Shown in pieces: positions 58,033-64,000 of a stretch of 64,000 bases of DNA. Source of the stretch: Micromonospora craniellae. GTDB taxonomy: Bacteria; Actinomycetota; Actinomycetes; Mycobacteriales; Micromonosporaceae. Each line of letters begins with the position of its first letter. The first letter of the stretch is position 1. Under the pieces are notes generated by a model. It was not told where the DNA came from. It saw nothing but the letters and a program-made list of their open reading frames with translations, and made no database searches. The position numbers were made by a program, and so were the translations under genes. Location: NCBI RefSeq assembly GCF_014764405.1, contig NZ_CP061725.1, positions 2,542,001-2,606,000 of the forward strand, read 5' to 3'.

Positions 58033-59042
58033 GACCAGGACCTCGCCACCAAGACCCCGGCGTCGTCACGGCGGGTGCCGGCGTCCCGCAGCAGGGTGGC
58101 GGCCGTCACCAACGGCGACCGTCCGACGAGACCGGGATAGTCCTCGATCCGCCAGCGGTCCACCACCCCATCGGAGTGCATCACCAGAAGGCTGTCCGGG
58201 CCGAACGGGTAGTCGTACTGCCGGATCGCGGGTCGCTGGTGTCCGGCGATGCCGGGCAGTGAGACCAGGCCGCGCCGCCGCCCGTCCGCGTCGATGACCA
58301 CGCCGTTGATGTTGCCCAGCCCGGCGTACCGCAGCACTGCGCCCGCCGGGTCCGGCTCGGCCACCGCAAGCGCGGCGCCACGGGTGTGCGACAGCGACCG
58401 GTGCAGGTAGGCGACCACTTCGGCCGGGGCTGCGGCCGGGGCGCTGCGGAACGCGGTGAGCGCGGCGTCGGTCGCCGCCGCGGCCAGCGGGCCGTGCCCG
58501 AGACCGTCGGTGACCAGCACCTGCCGGCGATCGCCGACTATCCGCCAGGCGTAACCGTCCCCGCTGACCGTCTCGCCGGTCAGCGGCCGGGTCAGCCCGC
58601 CGACCCAGGAAGGGTCGGTGTCCGCGCCGTCGAATACGCGTACCGCGATGACGGTGCCCCGCCCCGGCCACGAGTACGCGTCGAACCAGCTCGCCTGTCG
58701 CACTATCGCGCCGAGGCCGATGCCGAGGGTGCCGGTGGTGGAGTGCCCGTCCCGGGCGGAGTGCGCCAGGTCGGCCATGCCGGGCCCGGAGTCCAGGGCG
58801 ATCAGCTCGACGCCGGCGTCCAGCTCGCGGCGTACCGGCCGGAGCAGCAGTACACCGTCGTCGGCGTGCTTGATCAGATTGCTGGTCAGCTCGGCGGCGA
58901 CGATGGCCAGGTCGGCGATCCGGCCCTCGGGCAGCGCCAGTTGTCCCCCCAGGCGCTCGGCCGCCCGCCGCACGGCACTGCCGGCGCTGCCGTTCTCCAC
59001 GCGGTGCCAGGTGCCCCGGTCGGAGACCGGCGCGGCGGTCAC
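58029..59042 (-). CDS. RsbT/RsbW-like ATPase fused to RsbX/SpoIIE-type phosphatase
   Basis: A 337-residue fusion. Residues about 10-130 are an anti-sigma-type ATPase (AELTSNLIKHADDGVLLLRP, LDSGPGMADL, GIGLGAIVRQAS). Residues about 165-337 are an RsbX-like PP2C domain (VTDGLGHGPLAAAATDAAL, LVMHSDGVVDRW, RRDDAGVLVAR). RsbX resets stressosome phosphorylation. The GTG start overlaps the rsbT stop (GTGA); the earlier GTG at 59051 is an alternative. The gene order R-S-T-this matches actinobacterial stressosome operons. Confidence 0.9.
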   Translation of the reverse strand: MTAAPVSDRGTWHRVENGSAGSAVRRAAERLGGQLALPEGRIADLAIVAAELTSNLIKHADDGVLLLRPVRRELDAGVELIALDSGPGMADLAHSARDGHSTTGTLGIGLGAIVRQASWFDAYSWPGRGTVIAVRVFDGADTDPSWVGGLTRPLTGETVSGDGYAWRIVGDRRQVLVTDGLGHGPLAAAATDAALTAFRSAPAAAPAEVVAYLHRSLSHTRGAALAVAEPDPAGAVLRYAGLGNINGVVIDADGRRRGLVSLPGIAGHQRPAIRQYDYPFGPDSLLVMHSDGVVDRWRIEDYPGLVGRSPLVTAATLLRDAGTRRDDAGVLVARSWS

Positions 59043-59458
59043 CGGGACCACTTGGTGATCGTGATCCGGGTGCCCTGGCCCGGGGCGGTCTGGATGTCGA
59101 ACTCGTCCACCAGCCGCCGGGCGCCGCTGAGGCCGAGACCGAGGCCGCCACCGGTGGTGTAGCCGTCAGTCAACGCGAGATCCAGGTCGGCGATGCCCGG
59201 GCCGTCGTCCGCGAAGACGATCGTGAGGCCGGACCGGCGACCGTTGTCGACGGCGGACACCTCGACCGTCCCGCCACCGCCGTACACCAGTGTGTTCCGG
59301 GCCAGCTCGCTGGCCGCGGTGACCACCTTGGTCTGGTCGACCAGCGACAGCTTGGCCGCCACCGCCACGGCACGCACCAGTTGCCTGACGCGTACCACGT
59401 CCTCGTCGCTGCCGACCGTCTGCGCCTGGGGACGCCCCAGGTCGACGCCGCTGGTCAT
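59039..59458 (-). CDS. rsbT: stressosome switch kinase RsbT
   Basis: A 139-residue GHKL kinase: VVTAASELARNTLVYGGGGT (N-box), FADDGPGIADLDLALTDGYT (G1 box) and GGGLGLGLSGARRLVDEFDI (G2 box). In Bacillus RsbT phosphorylates RsbR and RsbS, leaves the complex and activates RsbU. Its start overlaps the rsbS stop (ATGA). Confidence 0.94.
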   Translation of the reverse strand: MTSGVDLGRPQAQTVGSDEDVVRVRQLVRAVAVAAKLSLVDQTKVVTAASELARNTLVYGGGGTVEVSAVDNGRRSGLTIVFADDGPGIADLDLALTDGYTTGGGLGLGLSGARRLVDEFDIQTAPGQGTRITITKWSR

Positions 59459-59871
59459 GGCGACGCCGTCGGCTCGGGGTCCGGTCCGTCGTGGAAGTCG
59501 TCGTCGTGGTCGTCGTAGGCGCGGTCGGCCGCGATGAGTTCCATCCCGCGCTCGACGTTCAGGGCGGTCCGGATGCCGTTGAGCGACAGGCCCAGCTCGA
59601 CCAGGGTGATGGCGACCGCCGGACGCATCCCGACCACCACCGTCTCGGCGTCGAGCACCCGGGAGATGGAGGCGATGGTGGAGAGCATCCGGCCGACGAA
59701 GGAGTCGACGATGTCCAGCGCGGTGATGTCGATGATCACGCCGTGACAACCGGTGGCGACGATCCGCTCGGCCAGGTCCTCCTGGAGGGCCACGGCCGTC
59801 TGATCGGACATGTCGAGCTGGATGGAGACCAGCAGGATATCGCCGATCTTGAGAATCGGCACCCGCTCCAT
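59455..59871 (-). CDS. rsbS: stressosome scaffold RsbS
   Basis: A 138-residue STAS protein: VPILKIGDILLVSIQLDMSD at the start, then GVIIDITALDIVDSFVGRML with the phospho-Ser in VDSFVG (about 59). The last 25 residues are acidic and disordered. ATG 59871 has GGGAGG upstream and overlaps the rsbR stop (TGATG). Confidence 0.94.
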   Translation of the reverse strand: MERVPILKIGDILLVSIQLDMSDQTAVALQEDLAERIVATGCHGVIIDITALDIVDSFVGRMLSTIASISRVLDAETVVVGMRPAVAITLVELGLSLNGIRTALNVERGMELIAADRAYDDHDDDFHDGPDPEPTASP

Positions 59872-60731
59872 CACGCCTCCCGGCGAGGCTGGCGTCGGTG
59901 CGCCTCGACGCCGGTGAGCCGCAGCACGTGACGCAGCGCGTCGGCGAGGCTCGCCTTGGTGGCGATGTCACCGAACTCGATGCCGAGCGCGACGATGGTC
60001 TGGGCGATCTGCGGCCGGATGCCGGAGATGATGCAGTCGGCGCCCATCAGCCGCGCCGCCACCACGGTCTTCAGGATGTGCTGGGCGACCTGGGTGTCCA
60101 CCGCCGGCACGCCGGTGATGTCGATGATCGCGTACGGCGAGCCGGTGTCGACCAGGGTCTGCAGCAGCCGTTCCATCACCACCTGGGCGCGGGCCGAGTC
60201 GAGCGTGCCGACCAGCGGCACCGCCACCACGCCCTCCCAGAGCTTGACCACCGGGGTGGACAGCTCCAGCAACTGCTCGGCCTGGTCGGCGATCAGGCTC
60301 TCCCGGGTGCGGACGAAGGTCTCGAAGGTGAACAGGCCCATCTGGTCGACCAGCGCCGAGAAGGCGACGAAGTCACGCAGCGTCTCGGTGCGCTGGTCGG
60401 TTTCCATGACCGCGAGCAGGGCCTCCTTGAGGGCGAACACGCCGCTGGCGGTCTCGGTGGCGGTGAAGCCCTGCCGGGCCTGCCCACGGGACAACTCGCC
60501 GAGTACGGCGCGCAGCTCGGTGGCCTCCTCGGCGGCGAGGTCACCCATGCCCTTGCCGAGCGCGTCCACCAGCGCCCGGTGCAGTTCCTGCACCTGCCGG
60601 ACCAGTTCGGCCTGACTGAGCCGGCCCCGCAACTGCGCGGCGACGACCTCGGTCCACCGCTGGACGACCTGTCCGGCCTGATTGGTGAGTAGGTCGGCCA
60701 GACGGCCACTCTCATCAGCGCTCAACGCCAT
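59871..60731 (-). CDS. rsbR: stressosome sensor RsbR
   Basis: A 286-residue protein. The N-terminal half is a helical non-haem-globin-like sensor (VVQRWTEVVAAQLRGRLSQA; FTATETASGVFALKEALLAV). The C-terminal STAS domain (about 160-275) has VPLVGTLDSARAQVVMERLL, AIIDITGVPAVDTQVAQHIL with a Thr where the phosphosite is expected, and GIRPQIAQTIVALGI. First gene of the rsbR-rsbS-rsbT operon. It forms the stressosome with RsbS; the signal is unknown. Confidence 0.93.
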   Translation of the reverse strand: MALSADESGRLADLLTNQAGQVVQRWTEVVAAQLRGRLSQAELVRQVQELHRALVDALGKGMGDLAAEEATELRAVLGELSRGQARQGFTATETASGVFALKEALLAVMETDQRTETLRDFVAFSALVDQMGLFTFETFVRTRESLIADQAEQLLELSTPVVKLWEGVVAVPLVGTLDSARAQVVMERLLQTLVDTGSPYAIIDITGVPAVDTQVAQHILKTVVAARLMGADCIISGIRPQIAQTIVALGIEFGDIATKASLADALRHVLRLTGVEAHRRQPRREA

Positions 60732-60895
60732 CCCACTACCCCCTAGACCCGGACCGGCCGGACTCTATCACCGCAGACCCGCAAACTACTTGCCGCAGAG
60801 CAAGGGAATGGCGGTGGACACCTCATCGCGCTCCCGTTCTGCGTATCGGGCCCCGCGTGGGATACCGTTCCTCCGATAAACAGGAGGTCTGGCAT

Positions 60896-61252
60896 ATGTC
60901 CCTGACGGTGCACACGGAGCAACGCGGTGACGTGGTCGTGGTGTCGGTCGCGGGTGAACTGGACATGGCCACCGCACCGCAACTGCAGGACCAGATCACC
61001 GACCTGCTCGACAAGGGGCGCAGCCGCCTCGTGTTCGACCTGTCGGAGGTCTCGTTCTGCGACTCCACCGGTCTGTCGGTGTTCGTCCGCGCGAAGAACA
61101 GCTCCGACGAGGCCGGCGGAGTGGTCCGGCTGGCCGCGCCACAACGAGGCGTGTTGCGCATCCTCGAGGTGAGTGGCCTCGTGGAGGTCCTGCACACCTA
61201 TCCGACGGTCGATCAGGCGGTCGCGGGGGAACCCACCCCGGCCTCCTCCTGA
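60896..61252 (+). CDS. STAS anti-anti-sigma factor, divergent from rsbR
   Basis: A 118-residue SpoIIAA/RsbV-type protein: TEQRGDVVVVSVAGELDMAT, then VFDLSEVSFCDSTGLSVFVR with the phospho-Ser in CDSTG (about 58). ATG 60896 has AGGAGG at ideal spacing. It is a natural substrate for the PP2C enzymes of the neighbouring operon and probably controls a sigma-B-like factor encoded elsewhere. Confidence 0.94.
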   Translation: MSLTVHTEQRGDVVVVSVAGELDMATAPQLQDQITDLLDKGRSRLVFDLSEVSFCDSTGLSVFVRAKNSSDEAGGVVRLAAPQRGVLRILEVSGLVEVLHTYPTVDQAVAGEPTPASS

Positions 61253-61262
61253 CCGTACCGCG

Positions 61263-62579
61263 CTACCCACCGGCCACAGCGGGGCCTCGCTCGTCCTCGA
61301 TGTATCGGGGGCGAGCGATGACGATTCCCGCCCCGGTCTGCACGGCGAGTGCGACCAGCAGGAAGCCCAGTGGCGCGGTCCAGCCGCCGGTGGATTCGTG
61401 CAGGATGCCGACCACCAGCGGCCCGAGCGTCGCGATGAGGTACCCGACACTCTGCGTGAAGGCCGACAACGCGGCCGTCCCGTCGGCCGTCCGGGCGCGC
61501 AGCCCGATGGTGGCCAGGATGAGCGGGAAGGCACCCTGCCCCAACGCCAGCAGCACCACCCACAGCACCGCGCCGCCACGCGGCGCGAACGCCAGCCCCA
61601 GATAGGCCACGCTGGAGGCGGCGGTCAACGCCAGCACCAGCAGCCGCAGGTCGCCCAGGCGGCCGGCCATCACCGGCATCAGCAGCGCGATCGGCACCCC
61701 GAGCGCGGTCACCCCGGCCAGCAGCAGGCCGGCGTCCTGCGGCCGGAAACCGGCGTCCCGGAACAGCACGGCCAGCCAGCCCATGATCGCGTACGCGCTC
61801 AGCGACTGCGCACCGAAGTACAGCGCCATCGCCCAGCCGAGCCGGGTCCGCCCGGGGCTGGTCCGGGCGCGGGCCCGGCCGCCGTGCCGACCCGTTCGCC
61901 GCGCGGCCCCACCGGTCCGCAGCGCCGCCGGCAACCACGGGAGTACGGCCACCGCCGCGAGCGCCGCCCAGACACCGAGCCCGGCGCGCCACGAGCCGGA
62001 GGCGTGCGCCACCGGCACCGCGACCGCGGCCGCCGCCGTCGCCCCCGCCGTCAACGTCATCATGTACACCCCGGTGACCAGGCCGGTCCGGTGCGGGAAG
62101 TACTGCTTGACCAACATCGGCAGCAGGATGTTCGCCACCGCGATACCGGCCAGCGCGAGCGCGCTGGTGACCAGGAACACCACGGCGGAGTCGGTGAGCA
62201 CCCGCAGCACCTGCCCGATGGTGAGCGCGATCATCGCCAGCACCAGCAGTCGCGGCGCGGAGAGTCGCCGGACCAGCCACGGCGTGGTCGCACCCAGCCC
62301 CGCGAAGGCCACCGCCGGCAGGGTGGTGACGACGCCCGCCATCGTGCCGGAGAGCGCCAGTCCGACGCGTACCTCGTCGAGCAGTGCGCCGAGGCTGGTC
62401 ATCGCGGCCCGCAGGTTCAGCGCCACCAGCAACATCCCGACCAGCAGCAGCCATCCGGTACGCGCCCGCTCCGCCCCATCCACCGACCCGTTCCCGGTCG
62501 GGTTGTCCCCGCTCGCGGCGGGTGCGGCGCCGGCGGTCGGTGCAGCGGTGGCGGGGGTGCCGGCGGTTGGCGGAGTCAT
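61263..62579 (-). CDS. MFS transporter, CynX/NimT type
   Basis: A 438-residue exporter or uptake carrier with twelve helices after a disordered 45-residue N-terminus. Motifs fit the CynX/NimT (cyanate/nitroimidazole) group: NLRAAMTSLGALLDEVRVGL, GLGATTPWLVRRLS, PMLVKQYFPHRTGLVTGVYM. Substrate unknown. ATG 62579 diverges from a FadR-type regulator 50 bases away, the usual arrangement for a regulated pump. It converges on the STAS gene with ten bases between stops. Confidence 0.9.
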   Translation of the reverse strand: MTPPTAGTPATAAPTAGAAPAASGDNPTGNGSVDGAERARTGWLLLVGMLLVALNLRAAMTSLGALLDEVRVGLALSGTMAGVVTTLPAVAFAGLGATTPWLVRRLSAPRLLVLAMIALTIGQVLRVLTDSAVVFLVTSALALAGIAVANILLPMLVKQYFPHRTGLVTGVYMMTLTAGATAAAAVAVPVAHASGSWRAGLGVWAALAAVAVLPWLPAALRTGGAARRTGRHGGRARARTSPGRTRLGWAMALYFGAQSLSAYAIMGWLAVLFRDAGFRPQDAGLLLAGVTALGVPIALLMPVMAGRLGDLRLLVLALTAASSVAYLGLAFAPRGGAVLWVVLLALGQGAFPLILATIGLRARTADGTAALSAFTQSVGYLIATLGPLVVGILHESTGGWTAPLGFLLVALAVQTGAGIVIARPRYIEDERGPAVAGG

Positions 62580-62629
62580 GACCTCGAACCTACAATCATG
62601 GGATGAATTTCGGCGAGTGGCTGTAACCA

Positions 62630-63310
62630 GTGCCACCAGCGGTTGATTCCACCGTCCCGCCTCGGGGCCGACGGACGAACGAGACCATCACCCGGCTGCG
62701 GCGACGGATCATGGCCGGCGAATGGCCGGTCGGCAGCCGCATCCCGACCGAGCCGCAACTCGTCGAGGATCTCGGCGTGGGGCGCAACACGGTCCGCGAG
62801 GCGGTCCGGGCACTGGCCCACGCCGGGGTGCTGGAGTGCCGGCAGGGCTCCGGGACCTACGTGCTCTCCACCGATGAACTGGCACCCGTGGTGGCCCGCC
62901 GCCTCACCGACGACCGGATGACCGAGGTGATCGAGGTACGCCGCGCCTTCGAGGTGGAGGCCGCCCGGCTCGCCGCGCGCCGACGTACCGCCGAGGACCT
63001 GGCCGCCCTCGACGCCGCGCTGGCGGCCCGCGAGGCGGCCTGGCACGGCGGTGCGGTCGCCGAGTTCGTGGAGGCCGACGTCGCGCTGCACACCGCCGTC
63101 GTCGCGGCGGCGCACAACGGCATGCTCGCCGAGCTGTACGCCTCGGTCGCCACCGCCCTGCACAGCACCGTCGCGCAGGCCATGGGCGACACCCTGACAC
63201 CGGACCGGCACGTCGACCACGGCCGCCTGGTGGCCGCCATCCGGGCCGGCGACCCGGATCTGGCGGCCCGGGAGGCCGGCGCTTTCCTGGAGTCCGCACC
63301 CAAGGCATAG
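62630..63310 (+). CDS. FadR/GntR family regulator
   Basis: A 226-residue regulator. The winged helix has GEWPVGSRIPTEPQLVEDLG, then NTVREAVRALAHAGVLECRQ and GSGTYV. A FCD effector domain follows (about 90-220: EVIEVRRAFEVEAARLAARR, with metal His in ALHTAV and DHGRLVAAI). It probably controls the divergent MFS gene. GTG start. No clear palindrome could be fixed in the 50-base gap. Confidence 0.92.
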   Translation: MPPAVDSTVPPRGRRTNETITRLRRRIMAGEWPVGSRIPTEPQLVEDLGVGRNTVREAVRALAHAGVLECRQGSGTYVLSTDELAPVVARRLTDDRMTEVIEVRRAFEVEAARLAARRRTAEDLAALDAALAAREAAWHGGAVAEFVEADVALHTAVVAAAHNGMLAELYASVATALHSTVAQAMGDTLTPDRHVDHGRLVAAIRAGDPDLAAREAGAFLESAPKA

Positions 63311-63349
63311 GTTGTCCTCGACGAAAACCCGGACACCTCAGGAGTACGG

Positions 63350-63823
63350 ATGCTCAAGGGCTTCAAGGACTTCATCATGCGCGGCAACGTCGTCGACCTC
63401 GCGGTCGGCGTCGTCATCGGTGCCGCGTTCACCGGCGTGGTCACGCAGCTCACCAAGTCGTTCCTGGAACCACTGATCCGCGTGTTCGTGTTGCTGATCA
63501 CCGGGAGCAGCAACGGCATCGCGGGCACGGCGCCAGAGTTTCGGGGCGTTCCTTTCGACTGGATCGCCTTCGTCAACGCGCTGATCACGTTCCTCCTCAC
63601 CGCGGCGGCGCTGTACCTCCTGGTCGTCTTCCCGATGAACAAGCTGGCCGAGCGCCGCAAGCGGGGCGAGGAGCCGCCGCCGTCGGCACCGAGCGAGGAG
63701 GTCAAGCTGCTCACCGAGATCCGGGACGCCCTGGTCGCCACCGGCCGGACCACCCCCGCCCAGCAGCGCGGCGCCCTGGACGACGTGCTCGGCCGCCGGG
63801 AGGAACCGCCCAACGGGCGCTGA
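63350..63823 (+). CDS. mscL: large-conductance mechanosensitive channel MscL
   Basis: A 157-residue inner-membrane channel that opens on osmotic downshock. The N-terminal helix and TM1 are MLKGFKDFIMRGNVVDLAVG with the gate VGVVIGAAFTGVVTQLT; TM2 is FVNALITFLLTAAALYLLVV. The C-terminal part is longer than in E. coli, with a charged helix (EVKLLTEIRDALVA). ATG 63350 has AGGAG upstream. It ends at a strong hairpin. Confidence 0.96.
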   Translation: MLKGFKDFIMRGNVVDLAVGVVIGAAFTGVVTQLTKSFLEPLIRVFVLLITGSSNGIAGTAPEFRGVPFDWIAFVNALITFLLTAAALYLLVVFPMNKLAERRKRGEEPPPSAPSEEVKLLTEIRDALVATGRTTPAQQRGALDDVLGRREEPPNGR

Positions 63824-63842
63824 TTCCGGCACCCGCACATCG

Positions 63843-63867
63843 GCCCCTGTGGGAATCCCACAGGGGC
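63843..63867 (+). terminator. hairpin terminator after mscL
   Basis: Perfect 11-bp arms GCCCCTGTGGG/CCCACAGGGGC with a three-base AAT loop, 20 bases after the mscL stop. Very stable. Confidence 0.85.
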
Positions 63868-63876
63868 TGCTCCATG

Positions 63877-63892
63877 TCGAACACATGTTCGA
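63877..63892 (+). promoter_or_regulatory. consensus LexA box (SOS box)
   Basis: TCGAACACATGTTCGA matches the actinobacterial SOS box TCGAAC-N4-GTTCGA at every fixed position. A -10-like TAGAGT (63893-63898) follows and ATG 63905 is six bases later, so the site overlaps the promoter of the last gene and would repress it in undamaged cells. Confidence 0.85.
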
Positions 63893-63904
63893 TAGAGTCC
63901 GGCC

Positions 63905-64000
63905 ATGGAGCAGCGAAAGCACTGGTGGAACGGGAAATGGGGGCGGCTGGCCCGACGGGACGTCTTCCTTCGAGCGGACGGCGACCGCTGGTACGTGGAA
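63905..64000 (+). CDS. start of a LexA-controlled small gene (cut by the window)
   Basis: The first 32 codons (MEQRKHWWNGKWGRLARRDV, then FLRADGDRWYVE) run off the end of the window. The aromatic and basic start WWNGKWGRLARRD is like small conserved proteins encoded before error-prone polymerase genes in some actinobacteria (recollection, unproven). No Shine-Dalgarno is present; the -10 box sits six bases before the ATG, so the mRNA may be leaderless. Expression should rise upon DNA damage. Confidence 0.7.
   Translation, partial: MEQRKHWWNGKWGRLARRDVFLRADGDRWYVE

Noticed and set aside
1..64000. CRISPR arrays and tRNA or rRNA genes
   Set aside because: No regularly spaced identical repeats apart from the in-frame HAMP units, and no cloverleaf or rRNA-like sequence was noticed on reading; a tRNAscan or Infernal run would settle it.

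Overview
This is a 64 kb stretch of a very GC-rich actinobacterial chromosome, most likely Micromonospora or a close relative in the Micromonosporaceae. The genus is inferred from several things: GTG and TTG starts with strong third-position GC bias, a BldC regulator, futalosine-pathway menaquinone genes, DUF397/DUF5753 regulators, a two-gene SpoIIE/RsbU-rich signalling set, and a short AAGGGNCCCTT-type dispersed repeat. No tRNA, rRNA or CRISPR array was seen.

1-8,515 is the right end of an integrated mobile element. It carries a sigma-region-4-like protein, a replication-relaxation protein, small unknown genes, a HupE/UreJ-DUF3105 membrane fusion and a large serine integrase at the very edge. 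The element has split a HelD/UvrD-type helicase gene at its Walker A motif; only the 3' part of that gene (8,514-9,938) is in the window, so the left end of the element lies outside. A decayed ABC transporter follows.

10.9-31 kb is mostly core genome: VOC protein, secreted M14 carboxypeptidase, menaquinone genes (mqnE at 14.7-15.9 kb; mqnM, mqnP and mqnL at 23.7-27.9 kb), an NlpC/P60 hydrolase, a DEAD-box helicase with a probable leader peptide, an Lrp/cds1 pair, bldC, a terpene synthase, a remnant XRE regulator with DUF397, and an AAA ATPase behind a striking double palindrome.

31-37.2 kb is one tightly overlapping minus-strand operon running hemL, histidine phosphatase, tlpA-like, ccdA, resB, ccsB: haem precursor synthesis plus System II cytochrome c maturation. 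37.4-44.9 kb is a signalling block: a STAS protein, a response regulator, a 1,456-residue poly-HAMP hybrid kinase resembling fungal group III kinases, and a HATPase-GAF-PP2C phosphatase. An FAD oxidoreductase and a prolyl oligopeptidase follow.

48.8-54.4 kb is an accessory island. A complete but internally deleted IS66-family element (terminal repeats plus an exact 8-bp target duplication) interrupts a small ORF. Next comes a candidate novel secretion or immunity system: a signal-peptide-bearing four-cysteine small protein, an ABC ATPase and two unfamiliar membrane proteins, then an AraC-regulator remnant.

55.1-61.3 kb is a complete stressosome-type module (rsbR, rsbS, rsbT, an RsbT/X-like fusion, a histidine kinase, a receiver-PP2C phosphatase) with a divergent STAS gene. 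The window ends with an MFS exporter and divergent FadR-type regulator, mscL, and the start of a gene under a consensus LexA box.
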